DNA of 64,000 nt from Cucumis sativus (Eukaryota; Streptophyta; Magnoliopsida; Cucurbitales; Cucurbitaceae). A program made the translations under genes and the position numbers. The stretch covers positions 12,276,001-12,340,000 of the forward strand of contig NC_026657.2 in NCBI RefSeq assembly GCF_000004075.3, in the 5' to 3' direction. Below the pieces are notes generated by a model. That model was not told the DNA's origin. It worked only from the letters and a program-made list of their open reading frames with translations, and made no database searches. Below, piece by piece: positions 25,291 to 38,100 of this stretch (positions are counted from its first letter, which is position 1; every line of letters begins with the position of its first letter).

Positions 25291-27388
25291 GTTAGGTTGA
25301 TATTGAAAACATGGAGTTCAGAAACACTGTATCTCAGTGTAATATATAGTCCACATATCACGTGATTCAATTCTATATGATTTAATTTGATAAAATATAC
25401 ATGAAGTTTCAATGTGATAACTTTGGAGGACATTGATATAACTGGAGTTTCGATGTGGAGAGATATTGTCGTTGTGTTCATCCAGTAGAGACCATGTCAG
25501 CGAAAAAATAAGGGAAGAAGATCAATAAGAAAAAATAAAGGAAGAAGTCAATGAAGTCACCGAAAAAAATGAATGAAGAAGATGATTCCTTGTGTGAATA
25601 TTGACTGTGCTAAGGGGTATTTTTGGAATAATATGAAAGTAATAGATGCTCTCTATTTGTTGCTATATAATGTAAATACTTTGTATTTTCATCTATTTAT
25701 GTAAATTTTCCTAATTATAATAATATTTTTGTTATTAATTAATTTATTAAAAAGTTGGCCACAACTAGTCGTTGGAAACGGTGGTCGGTTGTGTCACTGA
25801 AAAATGTGATTAGAGATTGGTAGCAGTGGTTGTTGAAATTGATCAAATATGGTTGTCGATAATATGGTCACTCAAAGTTCTAATAAATATCTAATTTTAT
25901 TAATTTATTTTTAAAAAATATCTTACTTATTGGAAGTTAGTTGTTCAACGTCAGCGATGAAATGTGATCCTCGAAAATTGGTCGGTGGTGATGCTAGAAA
26001 TATAGATATGAGGTTGGCTATAGTGGTTGCATGAAGTTCTTCAAAAGTTTTCATAAAAATATAGTTGTTAAAAATTGATCGGTGATGACTCCGAAAAGCG
26101 GTAATTTGATTAGTAACACCAACAGTTGCGAAAAAATGGTTGTCATCCGTTGTCGAGAAATAGTCAACAACGACGTGATGACGGAAGACTGAGAAAACAA
26201 TCATTGAAAGTTTGTCAATGACGACCATTCAATGGTCGTCGGAAGTTTGCTCATGATAGTTGTTAGAAAGCAATCATCGAAAGTTTGCTAACACCAATTA
26301 AAAAAAGAAAAGCAGAATGAAATTTGTTTTTATTATCAAACATGATTATTTTTTATAAAAGTGATTCAAAAGTGATTTTAGTAATGTCAAAATCAATCCT
26401 AAATTAAATGCATACTGAACCGTTTTAAATTGATTTGAGATATTTGATTTGCAGTTTAATAATTTTTAAGTATTGTTATTAGTTTAACAAATGTTTATCG
26501 TAATATCTTGATTGATTAACTAATGAGCGAATAAGTTTCTCGTAAACTTTAAACTTTAGCGGTGAACAAAAATGATAAGTTTATTCAATTTTCCATACCA
26601 ACTATTCTATGCTTCAAAATTGAAGTATTTATTTACATAAAAACCAAAACAAAATTGAAACTTAAAAGTTAATAGGCTTGAATTTCAAGAACAAACTAGT
26701 CTTTTTTAAAGAGATAGGGTATCAAATAGTTTAAATAAAGAAAAATTCTTGTAATGGACAAAACTAGTGAAAATATCTAAAAAAATATAACAAAACTTTA
26801 TTTATCATATATGAATGATAGAAAATATGTAATTTTGCTATATTTGGATTGATTTTAGTATATTTGATTGACATTTCTGAGTATAAGTATTTTTTTTTTT
26901 TTGCAATCCATAGTAACATAGACAAATTTAATTTAGAAAGATTGGTATGATAGGATGAGTATTTGAAGAAAAGATTTGAGGGTGCATTATAAGTAAAGAA
27001 CAAAGAAATAATTTGTATAATTTTTTGTTGGGAACTTGAGTAGAAGATTCTCGACTTGAAACCTACCTAATGTATTAAGATGCTGAGCTACTCGTGCGGT
27101 GGGTTTTTGCCACCGCTGCCACCGCCCATCCACAGTTGCCACCGTAGGGTTCTTACTACCAAAATCTTCCACATAAATCTGGATCAACCCATTCTGCTTC
27201 CCTTCCTCAAGCCTCAATCGGGTATTCAAGGTTACAATTTCCTATTACTTTTCAACCCCTCTTCTCTTCTTTCTTTTCTCCCATTTTCATTTTACTTTTC
27301 ACGGAAATGAATACACATATTCACGAGAGCATTAGTTTCTGATTGAATCTGGTCTATTGGGCTTCCACATGTGTTTTAATCTAGAGAT

Positions 27389-30258
27389 ATGAATTGCTTT
27401 AGAAAATCGAAGTTTGTATTCGATGCATTTCGGAATCCGTCTTCAAAGATTTTTCCCAAAGATTTAATTCAAGGTTCTAGATCAAGAATTTCCCATACTG
27501 GGTATTCGTTTTCATCTGGGAAAACTTCTAATTCTCATGGCTTTCAATCGGTTTCTCCAATTGTTCGAAGATTTGGGGAGATTGGGAGACGGTACAATCC
27601 CTTCTTCGGTGATTCGAAGAGATTTTACTATGTCGATCGCTACCGTATCCAGCATTTTAAGCCAAGAGGACCTCGGCGATGGTTTCAAGATCCAAGAACT
27701 TTATTGATTGTTGTGGTGTTGGGTTCGGGAGTTTTTATCACTGTGTATTACGGGAATTTAGAGACCGTACCTTATACGAAACGAAGGCATTTTGTACTGT
27801 TGTCCAAACCAATGGAGAGGAAGATTGGAGAGTCTGAATTTGAGCAAATGAAAGCAGCTTTCAAGGGTAAAATATTGCCTGCTATACACCCAGAAAGTGT
27901 GAGAGTAAGATTGATTGCTAAGGATATTATTGAGGCATTACAAAGAGGGTTAAGGCAAGAGAATGTGTGGAATGATTTAGGATATGCATCAGAAGCTGTG
28001 ATTGGAGCTCCTGAAGGGAGTGGCCATGAGACATTGATGGCGCTTAAAGATTCTGGGAGCGAGAAGTTGGAAGGTAAATGGTACCGTGAAGATGAGATTC
28101 TGGATGACAAATGGGTTGAGCACAGTCGAAAGAAGGGTCAGGGGTCCCAAGCAAATACCTCGCATTTGGATGGATTGAATTGGGAGGTTTTGGTGGTGAA
28201 TGAGCCAGTTGTTAATGCATTTTGCTTGCCTGGTGGGAAAATTGTTGTTTTCACTGGCTTGCTTGAGCACTTTAGAAGTGATGCAGAAATTGCTACTATT
28301 ATTGGGCATGAGGTATGTTATATGATATCATAAATCAAATGCAACAATCAAAACGAAAGCTACACATTTTTCTTCGATAATCAATATCTATATGATTGAG
28401 TTGTTTCTTGGAAATAATGCATCTATGAATAATTATATGAATGTTTGGAAGATAAATTTTGTGCTGATGAGTTCGAATTCCAATTGTTTTCTCTTATTCT
28501 TCATCTTATTGAGTCATTGACCACATATTCTATTGACATCAATATCAATATTTTTTTTCTTTAACTTGCAAGCTTTCACTTAGCTCAACCTTTATAATCA
28601 TGCTTTAATGTTTCTTACAAGATGCAATAAAGCAAATAGTTTTCTGGGCTTACGTGTTTGTGTGACAAGCTATATATAAAAGTAGGTAACTATAATGGAT
28701 AGCCATTTTAGGAATAATAATCAAGGATATAGCAACATTTAAAAAAAATTGCAAATATAACAAAATCTAAATCTACTGCCGATAGTCTATCTGTGATAGA
28801 TTAATAAAATTTGACTAATTTTGCTATATTTGCAAATTTTTTAAAATGTTGTTATATACTTAATTATTTTGAGTCTAATTGCTAAATTTGTACTACGTTA
28901 AGAAAGAAACATGCGTTACATGGAAATACAAAAATAAGACCCCTAAACACAAGAAATTTAGCATTTTAGTTTAGTAAATTTGATTTTTTTGTAGTGAATA
29001 TAGATGGAAAAATTCTAATTGTTACTACTTTTATAAAAAAAAGGTAATGAAATGCCCTAAGGCCCAAGGTTTGCGCCTTGAGGCTTCACACAAGGCACGT
29101 GTCTGAGGTCTGCCTTATTTTGTGAGTCTTGCCTTTTGAAGGCAAGGTGCCAGACCCGTACCTTCCAGTTCAGGCTATTACCTTTGGATCTTGTTTTCAT
29201 TAATTAGGTGGCCCATGCTGTGGCTCGACATTCTGCAGAGGGTATTACAAAGAACCTGGGATTTGCCGTTTTGCAACTCATCCTTTATCAGTTCATCATG
29301 CCTGATATTGTCAACACTATGTCAACTCTGTTCTTAAGGCTTCCTTTCTCTAGAAGGTCAGTTCAAAGTTATTTTCTTTATATCTTTATTCATTATGTTG
29401 GTTTAGTATAGTTCATGGTAGGTTTTCTTGTTTCCTTGGTTTCAATAGATGTGTATGTGCACCCAAACATGTTATTTTGTCAACTTCATGCTATCTCTTA
29501 TCTGTTCTATGTAATTCTGTTCTTCACGACATGGAAAAAAAATGGTTGTATAAGGTAAATCTTCATTTGATGAACAAAGGCTTGATGGGAATGGCTGTCA
29601 ACAATTATCTAGCATTACCTTAGCTATAAAAATTTCTTTTTGGTTACTTACAAGTTAATCTCAAGACATCAAATTATCAGGCATTGGTCATCTGTAGAGA
29701 AATTTAACGGCCTAGGACATTCCTCCTTTCGGCTTTGCTTTCTTAATCAAAAGTCTTATAAGAAATTCTAGTTCAAGCATCTAAAAATACTTGAAGGGCA
29801 TTCACAATGATTCTTGATGAGGTGGATTCTGGATTAGTTTAGAGTACGTACTATTTTTCCCTTCAGATGCCCAACCATTATCGAGTGAAAAATGTCGTTT
29901 GTATCTTTATAATTAAAACATAACAATTGAATTCACTGAAGTACTCTATCCATCTACAGATGGGCTGAGTTTGCAGTCTAATATTTTCAAACATTTCTAT
30001 GGCTTCAGGATGGAAATGGAAGCAGATTACATTGGTCTGCTGTTGATTGCCTCTGCTGGATACGACCCTCGGGTTGCACCCAAGGTATATGAGAGGTTGG
30101 GTAAGGTGACGGGTGACTCTGCCCTGAGAGATTATCTTTCAACTCACCCAAGTGGAAAGAAAAGAGCTCAGTTACTTGCTCAAGCAAAGGTTATGGAGGA
30201 AGCTCTTTCTATTTACAGAGAAGTGAGAGCCGGACATGGGATTGAAGGCTTCCTATAA
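27389..30258 (+). CDS. OMA1: OMA1-type mitochondrial M48 metalloendopeptidase
   Basis: Three exons: 27389-28312, 29208-29356 and 30009-30258; 440 residues, close to the Arabidopsis protein. OMA1 is a zinc endopeptidase of the mitochondrial inner membrane that cleaves substrates on membrane stress. The N-terminus (MNCFRKSKFVFDAFRN) is basic and Ser-rich, as expected for a presequence. A membrane segment lies at about 104-121 (TLLIVVVLGSGVFITVYY). The peptidase core has NAFCLPGGKIVVFTGLL and then H307-E308, where exon 1 ends, completed by V-A-H311 at the start of exon 2. The third zinc ligand is probably E362 in the M48 EAD motif (MEMEADYIGLL, exon 3 start). The C-terminal DYLSTHPSGKKRAQLL is also family-typical. 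The ATG is the first in the open frame. In Arabidopsis OMA1 (At5g51740) lies between KEA5 and SBT1.3, as here. Confidence 0.93.
28700..28890. mobile_element. AT-rich MITE-like inverted repeat, copy B, in OMA1 intron 1
   Basis: The arms 28713-28766 and 28819-28870 are inverted copies of each other and match the copy at 24311-24490 (aaggatatagcaacattt..., gctatatttgca...). The loop has gatagtctatctgtgatagat. It lies inside OMA1 intron 1 in non-coding DNA. Confidence 0.65.
29041..29175. repeat. GCCTTG/CAAGGC-rich repeat fragment in OMA1 intron 1
   Basis: This stretch is clearly GC-richer than the intron around it, with repeated inverted words (aaggcccaagg, cgccttgaggc, caaggcac, gtcttgcc, gaaggcaaggt). 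It looks like a fragment of a common plant dispersed repeat with self-complementary GCCTTGAGGC units. It ends about 30 bp before the exon 2 acceptor. Confidence 0.45.
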
Positions 30259-33200
30259 ACAACTCCCAGTACTGAGTTGATACTGATTGGCAAGAGACTG
30301 GTGTCTCCTTCCTGTATTGTTGTACTAAGAAGTAAAGCATGATCAAATGTTATATCTGATTATTTTGGTGTGTAATTCGTTTGATTTTGACTTTCCCCTT
30401 ATAAACCCATTTGATGAACCATTCTTTGGTGGTTTTTCATTTTTGTTTGACATGGCTTTTCCTGTTTCGCATCAGGAATTTTCATATTGGAGGACATTGA
30501 TATCATGAACAACTTGGGTGCAACGTTGTAAGTGTAACCTAATTTTGTAAATATCAGGTCTGCCGTTGCCAATACACAGGTTTACGTTCTTGTTTTTCTT
30601 TCAAAACAACGAAATTGTTATAAAAAATAGAATTCTATAAAAGATAGGTTACATATTCCTAAGTATCTTTACTATCATTTCTTTTATATCTTCATCTTTT
30701 CATAATATAAATAGTCTATAAATCTTTTTGTATCTTTATCTTTTTACTCTAAATCATGATCATCAGGACTCATTTGTAATATACAGTAGAGTATATAATA
30801 ATAATACATTCACCCTCAACTTTCTCTACTTTTTATTTTCTTCTCGTTCTTCTTGTTATGTTAGATATTTAATTTTAAATTTTGTTTTATTCAAATAACT
30901 CAACCTAAGGATTAGGTTGGTTTGGACTTTTCGTATAATTTTATTTATTGAACCATGGTAAATATAACAATAATATTTTTTTGGTTTATGCAGATATAAT
31001 ACAAGGTATCAAAATTATGATACCAATTATGCTCTCGATAAAATTTATGTTCAATTTCTTACACCATGTCATTATCACCACTAACCAATAAAATTTTATC
31101 AATTTTATCAATAATAGTAGTCTCCTAATGAATTTTGCAAAATTTGAAATTCTTTTAAAACGAGGTTATGTACTTTCATTTCTAGTCATAGTAGTGATCT
31201 TCATTGCAATTATCCTTCGTTTATTTTATGTTACAATACTACTATGGTCTCTACAAGTTTGTTTAGTTTTTAGTTTTTGTATTTACCATTGTTACTTTTA
31301 ATAAATTTTAAATTTTGTTCCTACTTGTTTATTGTTGATTTTCTTTCTCTTTTTACTGCATACTTTCGATAATATATTCATATATTTTATTTTCCAACAT
31401 GAAAGTTATTATTATTATCAAAATAATAATGATAGGATTAAAATTGACTAGGAACTAAATTGAACAAACTTTATAATAAAGACTAAAATTATAAATAAAC
31501 GTTTATTTATTGTTACTATTATTATTTTTGTTGGTTTGGGTTGAGTCGGTTCTCTACAAATTGAAAATTGAGGGTTAGTTTTAAGTTTAAAGTGTGTATT
31601 TAATTTAACCTTCCAAGAAGGCAATTTTGAATACAAAAATGTTTGACAACCTTTTAAAATAGCTTTGGAAAGATCTTCAAAGTTCAATCTTAATCTTTTT
31701 TATATTTAAATAAAAATCTTAATGTGCATTGATCTCTTTGGTTGGTTGAACTTGCTCCAAATAATAGTTAGAATTTTTATCTCTCACTCTATTAAAAAAA
31801 GTAACAAGGGTAAGGGATATGTTTAGAATGATGGGATGAAAACTATGTTAGGATGGAACATTTTCGACTTGGTTTGTAATTAAACTTATTCTATGTTCAA
31901 AGTTTTTCGATTACCATTTTTTCTATTGACGTGACAATTCACAATCTCATTTTCGTTCTATCATCGATTTTATATGTAATTCAATATGACAATATTTTTT
32001 AAATTCTTAGTAATCCTAATTATATTTCAACCAATAAAAACATTTCTCTAATAGTTTTTGGTTTAATCTTGATTATCAAATGGGGGAATATATTATAGTT
32101 TTCATATTCTAATCTTTTTGATATTCAATATCGATTTATTGAAGTGATATTGTCAATGTCATCAAGCTAGGTTGAATCAAATGTAAGAATTGCAAAAAAA
32201 AAATATTTAAGATTTTGATAAAGTTGAAAGCTAAAAGTTAAAAAACGATACATATTTTGAAGTTGAGTCAAAAAAAAAAAAAAAATTCACCGGATCTCAA
32301 TATTTGAAGAGGATTCAGGTTTTATTTGAATTGCCTATGTAAAAAATTATTTTAAAAAATTCATTTTTATTTAAACATTTTTTATTCCAATAAATTTTAA
32401 AAACTATTTTTAGTAGGTGAGTATCAAATATTTAATTTATTTTTTTAAAATGACTTATTTTCAAAATTAAACATTTAAAACTTTGATATAAATACATGCT
32501 CTAAAACAATTTAAATAATTTCCTGGAGTATATACACTATATATTAGCTTAGTATTGGGTGGGCATGTGCTTTTTAAGCCCTTTCTTTTATTGGAAGGAG
32601 TTAATGTTACTAATGTCAACTTATTCATTAATTATATTAATTGAAAGTAACCAAAGGAAACAGTAGCTATTTCTTACTTCTATTGGGTTTATAAATCATA
32701 TTACCTTTATCAATCAAAACATTCCATACTTTAAACATTGGAAGATATGGGTAAGATCTCTCTTGGCCTTTAATTTTGACAAATAGTATCAACAATTCAA
32801 ATTTTCTCTTTAAATAAGTGATTAATTTTAATAAATAAAAGGTAAATTTTATTTCATTCAATCTTAAAGATGAAAAGAAAAGATAAACTTTTATTTGATT
32901 CAAAATATGTTTTTAATTTAATGGTAATTGATATACAAACGAGGTAGATACTAAAATGTTGCTATATGTACTCTAGTTTTTTTTAGAAGACTAAGGAGTG
33001 ATGGAATGGATTGAGATAGGGCCAGAGTGAAGAAGTTAAAACAAGGGATTTGAATAGGGTTTGGTAAACTAAAACAAGTAATAAATTAAGTACTAACAAG
33101 TGAGAATTCAATTGTATGCCAACCTTTCAACACCCAAAGCTTCAAACCAGATTTAAAAGTGGCATTCTTAAACCTAAAATATTCTTGGATTTTATGCCTC

Positions 33201-33550
33201 TTTCTTTCAAAAGAAGATTTCTTACAAGAGTACTTAATGAAAAGATTTGAAAAATGGGTATACACCGTATACATATTTAATATAACTTTTATGACTAGGA
33301 AGATAACTCTTTTCTTTTCACAAAATTAACCTTGTTTAATAACAATTTAGTTTTTGAGTTTCTGATTTTAAAAATTAAGTTTACATACCTCATTTTTATC
33401 TTTAAATTTCTTCCTTTGTTATTTGTTCTATTACCAATAATTTGAAAAAATCAAACTAAAATTTGAAAACTAAAAGAAATAGCTTTAGAAAACTTTTTGT
33501 TTTCTTTTCTGATAACACAAACGAAAAATAAAATGGATAGTCAGTGAATT
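30259..33550. other. Intergenic region between OMA1 and the first KCS-like gene
   Basis: AT-rich with no credible coding frame. At about 30600-31020 a stretch has a TATA-like ataaatag (about 30708), ends with pyrimidine-rich sequence, and is followed near 31004 by aaggtatcaaaa, a weak match to a retroelement primer-binding site, so it may be a degraded LTR. At about 32340-32510 lies a copy of the AT-rich repeat also found at 8.2 and 17.7 kb. Confidence 0.45.
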
Positions 33551-33562
33551 TCTATATATATC
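33551..33562 (+). promoter_or_regulatory. TATA box of KCS-like gene 1
   Basis: The motif tctatatatatc lies about 90 bp upstream of the ATG at 33647, followed by a plausible leader. No TATA box was seen at the same place in copy 3; copy 2 has a longer (TA)n tract about 215 bp upstream of its ATG. Confidence 0.5.
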
Positions 33563-33646
33563 ACATTGGTTGTATCTACATGAGCTCAATACACAACGGC
33601 AAAATCAGTATTAAATCAAGTTGTGTACTTTTCTTCTCCATAAGAA

Positions 33647-35101
33647 ATGGAATCTGCTCCCGAGGTGATCAGCCATCGTAACACTGTCCTCTCTTCCACT
33701 CAATTGTTCAGTCACCTTCACTTGATTTTCCTTCAGCTTCAAAATTTATTCTTTCTAATTCTCATACTTTTCTTGGAAACTTATATTTTCTTAAAAGGAT
33801 GGACTCCCATTCTCCATATTTTCCTCCTACTTTCTAGTTATGCCATCTTCATCTTCATCATCAAACCTTCACCATCAGTCTATTTAGTTGACTTCTCGTG
33901 CCTCAAACCGCCTACCTCCTGCACAGTTCTTTTCTCAACTTTCCTTCAAAATGCAATGTTGCTTGATACCTTCAATAGCGATAGCCTCTGTTTCATGGAG
34001 AAAACTCTCAGATCTTCTGGACTAAGTGAACAAACATGTCTTCCTCCAGCCTTACACTTCATTCCACACAAAACTCATCAACAGGAATCCATCAATGAAG
34101 TTCATATGGTTCTATTTCCTGTCATGGATGACCTTTTAACCAAAACCCATCTCTCTTCTTCTGACATTGATATTCTTATTGTCAATTGCAGTGGCTTTTG
34201 CCCTTCTCCTTCTCTGTCATCCATCGTTATCAACAAATATTCTATGAGAAGTGATATTAAGAGCTATAATCTCTCTGGGATGGGGTGCAGTGCAAGTGCA
34301 GTAGCTATTCAATTAGCTGAAAATCTTCTTCAAGTTCATCAAAACTCATATGCAGTTGTGCTCAGTACAGAAATTTTGTCGACCGGTTGGTATGCAGGTA
34401 ATGAACGCTCTAAATTGTTCATTAATTGCCTATTCCGAATGGGCAGTGCAGCTATTCTGCTCTCTAACAAAACACGAGCGAAAGAATCTTCAAAATATAA
34501 ACTAATTAAAACGCTTAGAACACAGAGAGCTTTCGATGACAAAAGTCACCTTTCGTCCATACGCGAAGAGGACAAGGACGGAAATCTTGGCGTCACTCTG
34601 ACAAAGGGTGTAGTTCAGATCGCCGGAGAAACTCTCCGATCAAACATAACGATTCTGGGTGCTTCAATTTTACCGTTGTCCGAGAAACTACGACATGGGA
34701 CTTCGAGGCTAAGAAAGCGATTCTTGGACAAATCACAAGAAATTTACATTCCGAATTTTAAGACGGCGATTCAGCATTTTTGCTTGCCGGTGTCGGGGGG
34801 TGCAGTGATAAGGGAGATCGGGAAAGTGCTGAAGCTTAATGATAAGGATGTGGAAGCAGCATTGGCGACTCTACATAGATTCGGGAACCAATCGTCTTCT
34901 TCGTTGTGGTATGAACTTGCTTATTTGGAAGCTAAAGAAAGAGTTGAAAAGGGAGATAAAGTTTGGCAAATTGGGCTGGGCACTGGGCCCAAATGTGTTA
35001 GTTTGATTTTGGAGTGTATTCGGCCCATTTATGGAGAATATAATAATGATCCATGGGCCCAGGTAATCGATCAGTATCCTATTTTAGGCCCATCAACTTA
35101 A
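33647..35101 (+). CDS. 3-ketoacyl-CoA synthase-like protein, tandem copy 1 (atypical active site)
   Basis: Intact intronless 484-residue member of the KCS (FAE1-type) family, whose canonical members condense malonyl-CoA with acyl-CoA in the ER to elongate very-long-chain fatty acids. Two N-terminal membrane segments (about 26-50 and 54-76) precede SVYLVDFSCLKPP. The FAE1/KAS-type domain has active-site Cys in NLSGMGCSAS (C214), and the C-terminal part has HRFGNQSSSSLWYEL with H410 and the catalytic Asn N414. Atypical: the usual HFCIHAGGRAVI motif reads HFCLPVSGGAVI, so Pro381 (codon 34787-34789) replaces the catalytic His. The conserved HTVRTH reads KTLRTQ (Gln293), losing another conserved His. 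The reading frame is undamaged. The subgroup is uncertain; I would not give it an Arabidopsis KCS number. Whether it condenses acyl-CoA is open. Confidence 0.88.
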   Translation: MESAPEVISHRNTVLSSTQLFSHLHLIFLQLQNLFFLILILFLETYIFLKGWTPILHIFLLLSSYAIFIFIIKPSPSVYLVDFSCLKPPTSCTVLFSTFLQNAMLLDTFNSDSLCFMEKTLRSSGLSEQTCLPPALHFIPHKTHQQESINEVHMVLFPVMDDLLTKTHLSSSDIDILIVNCSGFCPSPSLSSIVINKYSMRSDIKSYNLSGMGCSASAVAIQLAENLLQVHQNSYAVVLSTEILSTGWYAGNERSKLFINCLFRMGSAAILLSNKTRAKESSKYKLIKTLRTQRAFDDKSHLSSIREEDKDGNLGVTLTKGVVQIAGETLRSNITILGASILPLSEKLRHGTSRLRKRFLDKSQEIYIPNFKTAIQHFCLPVSGGAVIREIGKVLKLNDKDVEAALATLHRFGNQSSSSLWYELAYLEAKERVEKGDKVWQIGLGTGPKCVSLILECIRPIYGEYNNDPWAQVIDQYPILGPST

Positions 35102-38100
35102 CTCTACAAATCTCTCGACTGTCACACTTTAACATGAAGTATCGTATTGAGATATGTATTAGACAAATATGGGCTTTTGAAAATTTTTAGCAGTAGGCTA
35201 ATGTGACCATAAATAAATTGAGATATATGGCATAGAAAAAATTTGATATTGTCGTGTGATGGGGAATTTTTCCAGCTGTTGAGTAACCAAAAATGAAAAT
35301 GAGTATATGATTTAGACTCATGTGGCTAAACTCATCGAATCAAGGAAATCATCTTTAATGTTTTTGAGTCAATAGGTTATACAGAACATCAAGTTAAACT
35401 CTGATGTGAATGATTATGATCGATCCCTTCTTTCTTTTTATTTATTTATTAGAAAACATTCAATACAGATAATAATGGTTAATGGTTTTCACTAAAAAAA
35501 GTCATAGAAAAAACGTCAATAATATTTCTATTTGTCACAAATATCTTTAGAGACAGAGAAAAAATAATTGCCCCATGTGGAATGTTAGTGAATCCTTGGT
35601 TGCTAAAGACTTATTGTTCAAACTTTAACCATTGTTACACTTTTCGACACAATTATACATTTATCGCTTTCCAGTCACAAATGTAAAAACGCAAGAGTTT
35701 GTGATGCATAAATGAAAGTAGTGGCAATTCCGTAAATTTTATATAGGAGTACCGGACATTATATACTAAACACACTAAAAAGTTAATAATTTTAGTTAGA
35801 TAACAAATAGGGTTGGAAAATAAGTTAGAGTTTATCTTATATGCGTTTTTTTCTTTTTCTTTTTTAAAAAAATCATCTTTCTTTTAGTAAATCAAATTAT
35901 ATTCTTTTTAGAAAACCATTGAAATTTAGGAAGAAAAATAAAATTATCTCCATTTTAGAAAATCAGTCAAATATAGGAAAAAAATTGATATTCGAAAAAA
36001 GATATGTGAGAAAATAAAATTATAAGAAATTTGATATTTGAAGAAAAAAAGTATTGACACATAGAATAAAAACTATTTCGTAAAAATAATTATAGCTCAT
36101 AACCAAAGGTTGTGTAGGGGCTTCATACTATAGCAGTAGAAACATAATTAGGCAAAATGAAGCTTAATTTAATATATATTATAATCTAATATTTCAAAAT
36201 TAATATTAAAATACAAAATTTCATAATGTGAGAGGCACGTAGCCGTGTCAAGGACGGAATTATAAAGTGTCATTGTAACTCTAACATATTGAATTTGAAT
36301 GTCTTCCAACTACTTTTAAGAATTAGTTATTATTTCAAATAACAATCATTTTCTTCTCCAAATTATTTTTTTTATTTTCCTAAATTATTTTTATTTCAAA
36401 TATCAATAAGTTTGTTTCATATTTTCTAAAAAAATATAATTTGATTTTCTAAGAAGGAAGATAATTTAATTTTCTAAACGGAAGATAATTTGATTTACCA
36501 GAAGAATAATTTGATTTTCTAAAAGAAAGATAATTTTTTAAAAGAGAAAAAAAACTATATAAGATAAATCCCTAATTTATTTCATAACACTCACCTATTA
36601 TCTAATAAACAAATATTATTTTTTATTCTTTTTATACCAGATAATTTTTTCCGTTCATCGTTAGAATACAAGTATCGTATCAATTTACCGGTAGAGTGAT
36701 CATAATTTTCGATCTATATGATAAATGGTAATACTAATTTTGTAGAATAAACATATGAATATGGAATAATATTTTAAAAGGAAACAACAATAGAAACCAT
36801 AGAGTTATCTTGTTTGACAAATATGTATTAAATTAATTAATATTTTTTTTAGTGTTTGTTATATAGTGGCCCAGTTTAAAATTTTCTGGATCTGCTGTTT
36901 GCTTTTGTCCTTAATAAATCCCTTCCGTAGTAAAAGTCATTATAATAATGCTGTAGGTTACGCTAAAAGTTAAAACTCTGCATAATGCACAGTAATTTTG
37001 CAACATTTTTGTTTTTCTTTTTGTCACATGAATAATGTGGCCATTTTTTATTTCGTCCCAGTATTTTCCTATTTTTTCTTTTAGAAAAACATGATTCGTT
37101 TAGTACTTTTCTTTTCTTCCATCTTGAATAAAACAAATAAAATTATACAGTAAATCATCATACATGATGACATGCTAATATTTGTTCTTGATTTAATCAA
37201 TCCAAACTTCAAAGTTTACAAAATAAGGAACCCACACATTGTATATATGTTCACAAAAATCTTAACTTACCAATACAAATACATGTATTAGGACTTTATA
37301 TAAAGTTTCCAAACACACGATATATCTTTCAAACTAGAATGTGTACACAAAATATTTTTATCCATCCTAAAAAAGCATGTGATTGATTCATTATTTGTTG
37401 GGTAGACATGTGGTTGATTTATTGTTGTGTCTACCCACCAATAATGAATATATTCTTAAAAAGGTTAGATTGGAAGTTGAAGATTGTTGATGTCAAATTT
37501 TGATCAAAGGAAACACACACTTAATCTCTACGAAACAACCGCAGTAAATTTATACTTAGTAAAAGAAAAAGCGGCCAAACAAAGAAAAATGTTTTTGATA
37601 ACCAATTCAATAAGTGAATTATTTTATTGAAGTCAAATCAAAACTTTATATTTACCTCTTCATGTGCTCAAATTTTACCTTGTATATAACTAAACTACAT
37701 AAGTTACGTTAACAATTCTTTTTATAAATAATTTATGCATTTGAATATAACAATTTTTATTATTGATAAAATATAAAATTTTATTATATTTTGTAAAAAT
37801 TGAAAGGAGTTTGAGAATTTTCACAAATTTTCTTTCCAGTTAAAATGATATGAAGTTAGTTAAAATGGATTTATTTAAAAACAATAGAGACATGGATTGC
37901 TCTTTCCTTATTTTGAACATAAAAATAAAAAATATAGAGAAGACTTTTAGTAGGGATCAGAGCTTAAGGCCTCATTGAATACTGCCCATTCTACCATGTT
38001 CTAGAGAGACACTTGCAATTACTTCACCTCATATTATTGTTCTTCTTCTTCTTACTTTTTATTTTTTTTATTTGGATAAAAGTATTTTTAAAAATTTTTA

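Larger units (their letters stand above)
23620..27388. other. Repeat-rich intergenic region upstream of OMA1
   Basis: It contains a MITE (24311-24490), a 51-bp direct duplication (24531-24624), degenerate duplicated GC-richer blocks (24986-25290) and a zone of short variable GTCG/GTTG-rich repeats (25750-26300). Two flanking stretches with aaaagtgatttt motifs (24640-24780 and 26350-26400) may be the ends of one degraded transposon. The OMA1 upstream region is the last few hundred bases; its TATA box is unclear. Confidence 0.5.
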
